From contig SSBO01000012.1 of the NCBI GenBank assembly GCA_005281725.1, positions 11,533,957-11,597,956 of the forward strand: DNA of 64,000 bases, read 5' to 3'. Position 1 is the first letter of the stretch. Every line of letters begins with the position of its first letter. This stretch comes from Wuchereria bancrofti. Taxonomy: Eukaryota > Nematoda > Chromadorea > Rhabditida > Onchocercidae. The position numbers and the translations under genes were made by a program. A model generated the notes under the pieces. That model ran no database searches. It was given only the letters and a program-made list of their open reading frames with translations, and was not told where the DNA came from. Shown piece by piece: positions 41,893 through 53,519 of this stretch.

Positions 41893-44167
41893 CGGTAACA
41901 TATGAGAGGTAATATCGAGCAAATGTGGATGGGATTTGCAGGAAAGGAACAAATTTTGCAGGGAGAAATTAGAAGCAAATTCATCGAATGATTTAGTGCT
42001 CCGGAATGAAACGGTCTTTTATATTCCGATTTCGCATAACAGTTGCGTGGAATAAAAGTTGCAGTAAAATAAGGAATATGTTTGATAAAATGGGCATCTA
42101 TTTTTTGTCATATGTGACGACTTATTCGAATACGTGTGCTCCACGTTTCAATATCGAAATCGGTAGCAACGATACGAAAGCTCTGCAACAAAACTGGTCA
42201 CAATGCTTCTATCAGAAAGCAAATGAAAATGAAATCAGCGTGTCAAGGTGACACTGACCGACTGGATGAGACTGCCTAATTGACTGAATAACGTATGGAC
42301 TGAAAGGATGCAGCAGGAATTTACAGGAATTTCATATCGATGCCACACAGCAAAAACAACGTAAGACTTTATCATCCGCTTACTTCCTAAATAATTTTAT
42401 CTTTTCGAGAAGTGCGGAATAGCCGTGGGTCTTCTTCTTACATTACAAATATAGGATGTGACGTTGACTTGAACCCAGTCGCAGATATAACCAGCCAGGT
42501 AATGTAGATCTGTCATGGATAGGATGACAGAGGCGGAAAAGGTCTGTTAAAAAACAAGGTCAAACTTAAATGACAGAAAATTCATATTTGATAGAATGAA
42601 TATACCTAAATTTTCTTATCTTCAGAATATATCAGGAAAAACAGAGTAAAGGAAATTCAAAATTAGCCAAGAGACTCTGTAAGGATGTCATCAAAGTGCG
42701 CATCCCATGGAAACGTGTCGCACTACTCGTGCATCCTACACGAAAGGGCAAGATCAGAATTTCAGCAATATTGGAGTTATTTAGTAACAGTGAATTAGTT
42801 GTTATTATTTCTTTCTTGTCTTAATTAGTTTTGTCAGAAGCTAAGGAATTCACTACAAGTTCTTAGTTGTAGGCTACACGTAATCAATATGAGGAGAGAA
42901 ATGAGAGCCAATTAATGACAATCTTCGGGTGAGAAACACCGCGGAGAAGAGAGAAGAGAGGAGAGGAAAGTCGTCGAAAAAAGTTTTTTGCAACGAATGT
43001 GAATGCGAATTCGTTTTTTCAAGCAAATAAATAAAATTCCCACATATTCCAGCAGTCAACATCACTTATCGATCAAACCAGTCGATATCTGAGGCAACAA
43101 AAAAGCTATCAAAGTTTCGTTTATTTTTGCTGGGACTAGTAGTTCCGAGTAAGTGTGCCGATAAATTGGAACTATGTGACTCACCCCATCTTCTCCAGCG
43201 CAGCACTATTTTCATTTCTTTGATGAAAGCTCATAGAGATTTATGAAACAGATTAAATCAGCGGATTACTTACTGAATTGCATGTGATCAGTGCCAATTA
43301 AACAACTCCTCCCACCTGAATAAGTTTTTAAAAGTCATGGAGAGTTGGAAGTTCAGCGCAGTCATCTGAAAAACTGAACTTTTTAGAGGGGTCGCTGTCC
43401 CGTCACAACGAATAACTGAGGAACGAAATAAAGTGGAACTGAAATGAGGGATAGAGAGAGTTATGTTGTCATAGGGATCCTGGCGAATGACTCTCTGTCA
43501 ACTATTAGTAGTAATGACAATATCTTTTTGATAATATTTAGTCATAAGAAAAGGAAACCTTTCTGGGAGTGCGCTAAGAAAGTGAAAAGAAAAGGAAAAG
43601 GACACTGCAACGGACTTTCAATTTAAATTTATTTTTCACATTCACATAAACGCATTAGCATTGGTGCCGTCGCCACTATTACTTGTTCATAATGTTATTA
43701 TTGCCTATAACGCAACTTTTATTAGTGAGGGGTGGAATTTCACTAAAGGGAAAAGAGGCGGTGAAAATGAGGGGTATACTTTCAAAATCATTCCTCCTTG
43801 AAGTTTTAAAAAGAGGATGAGAAGGTGGGAAGGGAGAGCGGCTGTCAATTAACCATAACGAAGCTATCGATGACACAATGGGATTTATCGGTAGATTCCG
43901 CTCACTTCTTTCACCAAACACCGCCTCGGATTGAAGAACAAGTGAGGACTGCTAGCAGTAGAATTGTACGAGAAAACCCAAACCTTTGGGCCCGCTGGTG
44001 AAAAAGAGAGCCTTGGAAGTCGGTGGGAGGGAAAGTGTCGGGTATTATCAGAACGGAACGCATGAATACATATATTTTGCAGGGCCTCATTAAGGAAGGA
44101 AAGAAAAGGACAGCACTGGGCCTGTTACTATGTGCAGCACTCCTTGTCTCCCTTAAGGCATGCTAGG

Positions 44168-44233
44168 CCTGGACCTCCATGGACAGCCACCTCTGCAACG
44201 CCTGGACCTCCATGGACTGCCACCCCTGCAACC
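44168..44233. repeat. 33-bp direct tandem duplication
   Basis: Two adjacent 33-bp units (44168-44200 and 44201-44233) share CCTGGACCTCCATGGAC and differ at only a few positions. The unit length is a multiple of three, so frames crossing it stay open (LDLHGLPPLQ-like). That explains the long open frame seen here without implying a gene. Confidence 0.85.
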
Positions 44234-44288
44234 ATGCCTACCCTCTGCCCCTTCTCTCTTCTATCCTCCTCACTTCTCACTTCTCTAT

Positions 44289-44304
44289 ATGTGTGTGTGT
44301 GTGT
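44289..44304. repeat. GT dinucleotide microsatellite
   Basis: A short TG/GT run of about seven to eight units, with a further CA run 40 bases downstream near 44348-44356. Confidence 0.9.
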
Positions 44305-46545
44305 CTGCATCATTTCTGATGAGAGAAGACAAGCTGAGACTCGAAGACACACACACCTACACCTCTCATTTCGTGTCGAGATACTGGGAGAAGAGAGCGC
44401 AGGGCGGGAAATGTCAGTCAGAACATCGGTTGCGTGGCGTAGCGAGCGGGAATAGCGGCGAATGTCATCATTCCCTTTGGCTCGTCGACGACTGTCATTT
44501 CTCCCGCATCCAACCTGTTATCTTATGCTTGGCTGTGCTTTCAGTACTTCTCTCCTCGATGAATATATATTTGCTTTTATCTGATTCTATTCTAAACTTG
44601 CAAGGTGGAGGTTAGACGTAAAACAGCTGAAATTAACCGGATTCTGATCCAGTTCTGGATTTATCTCAATACGGCTGAAGCACAGTTTTCATTCTTTCTT
44701 TACTGCTTTTCCATACCAATATCTATCTGAGTATGAAGCAATTAAGGAAGCCAAGACGAATTGTGGAAAGATTTCGGAAAAGCGGAAAGAAATCTCATTC
44801 AACTGCGTACCAGATTTTAATTCACATATAAATGCAGGAAGATTGGTATTCCGATGTATCTTTCCGGAGCAATTGAGTCTTCCTGAAATGGTAGGTGGTT
44901 ATGTGTGAATTTCCATGCTCATCGCAGCGCTTTTGTCGACAGTCTTGTTTATTAACGAATTACATCTGATAGGATGCTGCTTGATCAGTTATTACCGATT
45001 TCGCTGTAATCTTTGATGAATTTGTTTCAGAGAAAGATCACTTCCCTTGGTGATTCCACACCTGGCAGTGGAATGGACTAAATTAACATCTGGCTATAAA
45101 TGGACAATACCAACCTTTTTGTGACCTTCTAAGACCACTTTCCTGCTTTCCAAACAGGTCAAAACCTGAGGACAAATGAATGTTATTAGCATCCATTTGC
45201 ATGCTTCTGATGATCCGTAGTACATCAGCTATAAAGGTCACCAAAAAGTCATTCAGCTAAAACCAAGACTCAAAGGATCGCATATCTGAATATTTGAGTG
45301 ACTCATAGCTTGCAGTTTTTAATATGACGTTAAATCTTATGAAAGATGTCGCTTTCCCACGACAGCAACCTTGCCGGGATATCTTCATCGACATGCGCAC
45401 TGGCACAAAGTAGCGTTTAAATTACGTTATGCATCAAGTAATTTGCAGAATTCCAATTTTTCGAAATTTACACGTTAACGGGTTTTTTAATTTTAACTGT
45501 CTTTTGACCTAGCCAATGTTTGATTTAGTCGATTTTCATGACGTACTTCGAAGGGATCTTAACTCTGAATCGAATGTCTGATGCAATGAATCAAATGCAG
45601 ATGCCAGTGTTACAATCTTCCCACTATCGATCACAGATTTCCCTTAATTATCCCCGTGCTTTCTCACCCAATCCATTCATTCATTTATTATCAGTCACTC
45701 TTATCTCTCGCGCATTCACAAACTGATCTATCATTCATTCCACTTTCTGTCAAACTTTCGTCCATCCATTCACCGACAAAACATTTTCCCTTGCTTCGAT
45801 TAGTATCAAAAGGTCACCTTATCGTTCCAAGTGAGAGGTAAAGGAGAGAAAAGAGAGTGCGTACCGCTCCTTCCTGGGTGCCACAGCTCGAAGGAAAGTA
45901 GGGACTGTTCACAGTGAAAGATTCCAAAGGAAGTCCGTCATTTATGTCCTTTCATTTCCACTTCGTTCTCTCTGCAAAGAAAAGATTTGAGAACAAATTT
46001 CCTCTTAGTTCGATCCCTTCCTACCAACATTCCCCGACAACCCCCGACCGACCGTCTACCCTCAACGCATGTCCATGTAAGCGCCTCTGAAGGAATGTAA
46101 ATGCACACGCTGGGCGGAATGAATGAGAACGTTGTTATGAGTATGACTCATTAAATACCTTCCTTCCTGCCATCTATCCGTGTATCGCACATTTAATATA
46201 TTTGCTTTCCCAAAGCTCTCAGCGGAGGCAGGAAATAGGTGTTCCTGATCCATTAGTTGGTACTGATTTCTGATTTGCAGATCTGAACAGGGACTTTTGC
46301 TTGTTAACATTTGTTCGGAACTTTGACGAAGTATACTTCTTAGGATAACATATATGTTTTGATGATGAAAATGGGTTCTCATTTGAAATGACAAAGTGGA
46401 AATGATGTCGCGAATTCAATATCACGATGCTCCAATAATAATCTATTAGCCATATGTAAAGAATTTGTTATCAAGTGTTAACAATTTGTTCTCACATTCT
46501 CAATTAATCTTCTCATTTTATCTTTTTTCTATCATGTATACAAAT

Positions 46546-46638
46546 GAACATCCGGTGTAATATCTACGGAAATTCACACGTTAATCTTTGTTATCTTATA
46601 TGTAAAGGAACATCCTGTGTAATATCTGTTGTAATTCA
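46546..46638. repeat. Diverged direct repeat, 62-bp spacing
   Basis: GAACATCCGGTGTAATATCT at 46546 recurs as GAACATCCTGTGTAATATCT at 46608, and similarity continues through about 31 bases. The upstream context also matches weakly. It could be the remains of a tandem repeat or of a small mobile element. Confidence 0.75.
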
Positions 46639-48459
46639 TTGTGATTCTATTGTAAACCACTCCCAACTCTTAACATATGTAAACCGAAGATTAAATAACA
46701 TGGAGGCAGAAAAATAAAAATCTTGACCGAGGAAGAGTCAGCATCTTCCAGAATCGTCTTCTACTTAAGTATTACGTATTCCTGCTCTGTATATTCGACT
46801 AACCCATAAAACCAACCAATCTTCACGACAAATGATATGTTGTGGGAATTGGAAGGATGAAGTAACAGTGATGATAAGTGCAAAAAAAAAAAAAGATTTC
46901 AAGATGACATGAGCAGAAAAATCGGAAGACGGCAAATTGGTCACAGACTGCAAATCACTGAGGAAAATTAGGATTGACAACCGGAATCTCTTCCGACCGC
47001 AAAATATTCCCTTTTATCTTAGTTTGTCCCATAATTCAATAATTGATACAAAACAAGAAACTCGCACGTATGAAATGACCGTAGCCAATGTCATCCAATC
47101 AAGAGTTGACAGGTGCCATTGAACTCAAATGAACTCGTTTTTGTAGCTATGGTTGAATGCGACATTATGACGTGTGCATATTTATGTGTATGTGTGTGTT
47201 GAAGGAAGCATGGATGATTGTGACATAAAATCTTCAAAGTGCTTTCCTGACAGATTTGTATATTCCTAATAAGCATCTCTGGATTTAGCTGCATGGATCA
47301 GTAGTTCCTCCTCCGCTGTTGACAGAAGCAAAGGTACACACCTGAAAATATCCGTGGAGATTAGCTTAAGAGGGCAGTCGTTATATTATTTGGTCAAAAA
47401 GGACAGCTTATCGTATTCATTACGGACTTTTGGATTCATTAAGTTATATCAGTTAAATATATGTAGAAAGGACCGCTGGCTGAAACTTTAGAGCAGGCGT
47501 GGCATTCATAATCGTTGACTTTTCGAGAGCTTTAGCGATGACTGAGCAAGCAGAGATCGATTTGACTGATACCTATCGGAGCACTGGAACTATTAGCTGT
47601 TGAAGACTCGAACCAATGTTCGGAAGTTGACTTGGAAATCAAATTAACCGGTGTGACAAATCGATCCTCGAAATTTTGACTATGGCGTGACGAACACGAT
47701 TCATTTCGCTTTTTGTCTTCAGTAAATTATCTTTACAGTTCCATACACACAGTTTTTATCTTTATTTCAGGTCAGAGGTCAGGCTAATGACATATGCAAA
47801 ATGATGTGTAGCATATAAAAGTTAGCCAACAACCCGAGAGGAGTTGAACCAAAACTAAAATTAACTTCACCATGACTTACTCCATTCTCCTTAACATAGT
47901 CAGTGCGATGTAATAAATGGCCTGGTGCATACGTTGTTGTTTTATATGAAATGGCCTCGGGTTTGAACCACTCAAAGTCCACTGTCTCGCTTTTCCGGTA
48001 TTCATTTTAGAGAGTACAAAGATGTTAATATAAATTCGAAATTTATGTTTTTTTGAAATTTGTATAGTTAAAGTTGGAGAAAACGAATTACGAAACAAGA
48101 AATACTGACAGTTTCCATACTGCGAGAAAAGCGAATTCAATCAACAAGGACGTCAACCACTAGTTTAGGCTTAAGTCATTAATCAGCACAGTCATTAATC
48201 ATTATTCAACACAAATGTTAACAACTAGCGTAAGCTCAAGTTATTCAAACTACCTTATTGAATGTTGTAAACGATTGTTAAATTCAAAAATGCAGCGTAT
48301 CTTTTTATGATTTTTGAAATTCTACAGGAATTGTGTAAAACGCATTGGAGATATATGCAAGTCGAAATGGTAAAGTTTTTTGATTGTTGGTTTCATTGAA
48401 AACTTGACTTGATGTTAGCTAGGAATGATGCACTGTCTTTTCCCTGCTTGACTACCTGG

Positions 48460-51400
48460 TCAGTTTGTTAGCTTTAACCTGTGACCTGCGAATAGCCGAT
48501 GGAACGAGCAGCGGTGAAGGCTGCAACGTTCCTTCAGAGCCTGGGTCATTGCAGCCAGCTTATCATATCGTTTCTCAGTATTCATCGGAAGGCCTTTCGA
48601 TCCAAGCAACACTTTCAGACTAAATTCTGTGCTTAGGAAGTTCTCGTCGTGGGATATATCTCTTCCTTGCATAATTGTTTGCACCAAGCTGGACAGCTCT
48701 TTTGACCCAATGTCGTCCTTCTTGAAGCCATTTCCACAAATTATCTAAAACGTTTCTGTTAGACTCGCGAGTTCTTTCTTGAATACGTGTGCACCACGTA
48801 TGTAAAAACTGACGGTCACAACAGATATGAACATTAGAGTAATAGAGTAAGCTTAAAATATCTGGACATAACAAACGCAGCCATCTAAGTGAAAGAAATA
48901 TTTATTACGCAAAAATGCACCACATAATAGAATAAATGTCACGTAACTTTGGAAAAACTCGCCCACTTCTGTTGCCCACGTCATAGCGTTGCCCGCATCA
49001 TCGAGGAAAAAAGGGTTATTTGAGAGAATATTGCGCAAATAAACATGCAGTTTTGGCTACATAAACTGCATGTTTATTTGCGGATAGCTAAGTGGTAATG
49101 GTTCACACCGGTGCAATCTGTATGCTACCAATTCCAGCTCTTGCTGCAATGTCCACGAGTACTCTTTGGAAACAACAGACTTTACCTGCAACACTTAATT
49201 ATTGATTTTATTTAATTATGCTAGAATGCAATAAATCAGAAAAAGCAGTAAATTGAACTAAAATGCATAAAAATTGAAGGGATCAGTAATGAAGCGTCCT
49301 CCTTTAATATTTCAGCCTTAACCGCCTGAGGCTACAAACTGCTCTAGCATCAGACGAGTAGTAGTATCCACTTTTGAGAGGACCGGTTCCCCATACATAA
49401 ATTCGGAAGAAATACGTGAAGGGAGTGCAGGCTTTGTGAAATATATAGTCGGTCATTTCAAGCAAGCTAACTGGAATTGCGACAGGAATTATAACGTTCC
49501 ATGCCGAAATATGTTTGCAGGAAAGTACTCAGCGACAGGATTTGAAATTTCAATTTCTGCCAGTAAAAACTGCTTCCACGGCATGACGGTCTGACCGATA
49601 GAGGTTGCATTGGAAGTCTGCTCGGTTGCCTTCATCCATCACGGATATTTCGCAGACAAGAGTTCCAATCAGACTACAGTGATATAGCAGCAGGAACATG
49701 AGTTAATAAATTTGAAATTCAATTTTGAAACTTACGAGATCTGAACATAATGCATCGAGAAGCATAAGGAAGGAAAATGCATTACCACACTGATAAAATA
49801 AAGCACGAGCAATTTGCACCCAGGCATTATATACAGTGCAACGCTGAGTACTTTGGGCCTTGGGCAATATGGACAAAATGCACAAATAGTGCAACGAACG
49901 CTGTCTGCAACTGTGAAGATTTTTGAGAGGGAAATTACTGCTCCAATTTTACCTATCAGTTTGAAGTTTTACCTATCGCACGAAACCTCTAGAATCACCG
50001 ATGTCCTCACATCACATCAAAAATAACTACAATCGTAAAAGTATGAATGGTCCGGTTGCAGATCTCCAGTCTCGTTTGCAAGACGATTTGCTATTATAGC
50101 GACAGGATGATGATGCATACAGTGATAAGGATGAATAGATATGATAGCAAAGAAATGAATGAAACATTCTTTTGATATCTGATATGATATGAAAATATTC
50201 AAATGAATCAATCAACCTTTCCAGGAGATCATTCCGCACATTTTCTCCATGTGGCAGTAAAATAAGTAACAACCCATTTAACTGTTAAAGGTAAGAAATG
50301 AAATTGACACTTCTTATTGCAGTTGAAATCAGCAAATTTCGTCGAAAGAGCAAAATGAAGGTTAAAATTGCAGCATTTGAATAAAGAGATTTTAAAGCAA
50401 ACTGAATGGTTTTTGATCAATTTGCAAATCAAACATTAACACTACAAATCAAACATTAATTTCAAGAAATGACTTGCTGCTTTGAGATCAGGTATTTTTC
50501 GTTCATCTCAGTAGTCAGACTATAAGCAATTAAATTTCTTGGTAAATGTTTCGCGATAATTTCGGCGAAACTTATTTTGAGCGATATATTCAGGTTTCTT
50601 CATTTACCTTGAATGACTTGCTGCTTTTTTTTTACCTTGAATGACCTGGTGCCTGCAAGTCTTTTCCAAGTCTTAGTAATCGATAATCCTCAGCAGTTAT
50701 TAGCTGAGCGCAACTTTCCGGTTTCTTCATTAACAGCAGCTGTCTGAAATAAGGCGGCAATAAACTTTTGGCTTTTATCAATCAAAGATTCAGCTTTACA
50801 ACTGCATTTACGAATAGTTGGATTTGAAATTAGCAAACTTAGATCTGAGATTGTCTCTTTGGTGATGCCAAAAAGGACTGGAATTTATAGTGTGAGCGCA
50901 ACTTGCCAGACAGTTAATCATAAAAATAGTCTTAGAAGATTAAATCTGAGAAATGAATGAAGTCAATAATGACAGTACTGATTGGCAAAAGGACCTGGTA
51001 TCCTTTTCACATCTCAAAAAGAAGTGCGATGACCAACCTGAATTTTTCCAATAGCTCTTCTGTTTGCGGCTTATTATTGGGTTTGATAAACGGTGACTGA
51101 TAATTATGCAAATTGATAACGGACATGGCCGCACATGCCCTTGACCGATCATAGTCGGGATTACCTGGCACGTAACCTCTGTCTCGAGTGGGAAGTGACA
51201 CTTTTCGTTTTGGGAGAACTGGGAATGAGTCACTCCGTGGCATATGCCAATGCAGGTTGCTGATCTCAAGGCAAGACGCAGATGTGCCTGGCGATAATGC
51301 ACTGCTTGAAGCTGTCAATTCGCTGCATACTGAATTTAATGAGGTCAGTGACAATTTGTGATCCTGCAGATAACACAACTTTGACGTTGACGGGCTTACA

Positions 51401-53493
51401 ACTTCTGGAACGGTCAACGCTGCAACCGTCGTTTTTTCCATAGCATCGTAATCTATTTCGGTGTACTGAAATTTGAAAGAGTGAAATTTACAGAGTGAAA
51501 ATCAAATTTTAAGAATTCCTTGAAAGTTTAGCTTGTTTCTTGCATAGAAAATTTTAATTCAAGATGAGATAGAATCTTTCGTTTGAAAAATAAAGTTCTA
51601 AGGCTTACCTCATTTTGATCTTCCTTAATAGGTGATCGAACTGGTTTTGGTAACGGTCGACTGAGTGAATCCGATGTGGTTTACCGCTAGATGGTACCAG
51701 TGAAGTAGGTGATGATAGTCGGACCTGCTTTTAGCTGCAACTGTTTTCGTGTTTCGTTTAATAGAATCTTTTGAGTCAACGATCGCTCTTGACCTGAAAT
51801 GTTTTTAAACTGCTCACCTTGATAGATCTGGGAACTGGGAATTCCAGAATTTTGTCCAGAATGAGAAATATTTATATGTTCCTCATCGATCATATGCAAA
51901 GTGGTGCCTGAGAATTATTAACGGAAAGGATAGGCTATAAGGTTTACCACTGCATACAAAGTTGGCATGAAATTCACAGGTAAAAATTACCGTACTTTGT
52001 TAATGTATTAATAAACTTACCAGATTTAAACATTCGTGGTCGGAGGACTTCCATATAATTTTGATCAATTTCAAGTTGTGGCTTAAAATTGTAGGTCGCG
52101 AAAAGTGTATTAGGTACGGGATTTTTTATAATACAACCACTAGTCCGAGTGATTGGTTTTGTTATGTGCCTGATAAAATGTCACCAAATCTGGTATATTT
52201 TCGAATTGCTCTTCTTCGAACTGCAAGCAATTATTTTGCAAAGACGATCATAACTCGTAACGATTATAACGACTATTGAGTAATTCATCCTTCCATAGCT
52301 TTTCCAGGACCCTACTTTATTCTTATTTATTAATTTCTCCTGGAACTGGAATGGATACGCTCCGAGATACCGCCCACTGCAGAATTTAAATAGCAGTTTA
52401 GTGATGAAACGGTGAAGACTCTCATTTTTATGAAACGTTCAGAGACTAACTGACTTAAAAAAAATTGAAGAAAGGTTAGACAGTTGCTGAATAATTGTTT
52501 GTCGTAAGTAACGCACATAATATTTTGAGGATCACCTAAGCAAAATCTTTTACTCTCTACTAGTGAATGTCCTTTTAATACTTTTGCTCCACTGCACTGC
52601 GTCTTCTTAAAGCGCAGAAATGAATTTACTTTTTATACAAACGCTAGTTGCGGGAAGACAAAACGATTTGCAATTCTTCTCTTCTGCTCCCACACTATAT
52701 AGGAAAGCCTTATCTAAAAATTAATTTATAATTTTCAGAAATTTATGCAAACTTGAAAAAAAAAATCCGCTTGAGCTGAAAGATGACGTACCTTTGTTAA
52801 TTTGAAAATGTACGGCATGTCCATTCCAAAATACTGTTAACACAAAATCGTCTTTCAATGAAATGCTATCACGAACCTCTGATAAAAGCGAATGAAAGTG
52901 GGAGAACTGTTCTTTAGAACTTCAACTTTCTTTGTCTATCTGAGGAATTGTTCGAAATTTGATTCTCAGAAATTTTTTTGAATTTGAATCTAAAAGACTG
53001 TAGTGTTCAGCGACCAGTAGCATTTAATGATTCCAACAGTTTAGTGTATTCCTAATGCACTCTGCTTATCAGTTTATCAATGTGTTTGAGAACAAGTCAA
53101 AATTCAGACTGAAGCTTGGAATTGTCTTTTGAAAAAATTCAATTGTTTCACTGGATTTTTTGGAAATACTTGTATTCAACTTGAGTGGAGAGAATTGAAA
53201 GTACTTGAGTGTAAATATAATTTATGCCTCACTGCCGTGTTACATCTATCCGTCTCTCTTAACAACAGGTTTTTATACCCAAAGTTAATGTGTATCACTA
53301 ATTAACGTCCATGCAGGAAGATAGTATCTTTACGTATACTAACCACAAAGACAGATCTCTTTTGAAGCTTATCAAGAAATCTCCTTCGGATCGAACAAGA
53401 CATTCGGATCGTAACCTGGTCAACAAGCCGTGGTACCAAGATTCCAGTCGTAAAATGGCTTCCTGAGAGGGACGTGATATATCGTATGTTGGC
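48460..53493 (-). CDS. NSP-family adaptor (BCAR3/SH2D3 type), frame damaged
   Basis: Cytoplasmic signalling adaptor: the SH2 domain binds phosphotyrosine, and the C-terminal Cdc25-like domain of this family binds p130Cas-type proteins rather than acting as a clear exchange factor. SH2 part 1 is in the exon ending 53373 (SWYHGLLTR, SEGDFL). Part 2 is exon 52876-52792 (VRDSISLKDDFVLTVFWNG, HFQINK). Part 3 is near 52225-52120 (FENIPDLVTFYQAHNK, then SGCIIKNPVPN one frame over). A linker rich in Ser/Pro follows (51.9-51.0 kb; SRPLPKPVRSP, YTEIDYDAM). The C-terminal domain starts near 50757 (QLLLMKKPESCAQLI), continues through LILLPHGENVRNDLLE and QCGNAFSFLMLLDALC, and ends with ENFLSTEFSLKVLLGSKG before TGA at 48460. 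Start ATG 53493 is the first in frame after a TTTCAG; more 5' exons or trans-splicing are possible. Defects: AT donor at 53372, extra base at 52157-52160, stop at 49057-49059. Confidence 0.8.
49034..49082. repeat. Perfect 20-bp inverted repeat with 9-bp loop
   Basis: Bases 49034-49053 are exactly complementary to 49063-49082, and the spacer is TGGCTACAT. The palindrome lies inside an otherwise open exon of the NSP-family gene. On the minus strand the spacer supplies an in-frame TAG (49059-49057), while the frame before (EYSWTLQQELELVAYRL) and after (NILSNNPFFLDDAGN) is the same. Confidence 0.9.
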
Positions 53494-53519
53494 ATAACTA
53501 TTGTACCAAGTGATATTTG

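Larger units (their letters stand above)
41739..48459. other. 6.7-kb stretch without a recognisable gene
   Basis: This lies between the start of the NPC1-family gene and the stop of the NSP-family gene. Several frames of 60 to 150 codons are open, but they overlap low-complexity sequence (GT runs, GA runs, duplicated 33-mer) and show no domain or splice pattern. It probably contains the NPC1-family promoter near 41.8 kb. Small repeats are listed separately. Confidence 0.6.

Noticed and set aside
44160..44615. 151-codon open frame on plus, the longest in the 41.7-48.5 kb stretch
   Set aside because: It is built on a 33-bp duplication (a multiple of three) and a GT microsatellite, overlaps other long open frames on both strands, and has no domain or splice pattern.
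47838..47968. Two tRNA B-box-like strings on minus (GGTTCAAACCC and GGTTCAACTCC)
   Set aside because: No A-box or cloverleaf can be drawn upstream of either. They might be SINE remnants, but that cannot be supported from one copy.
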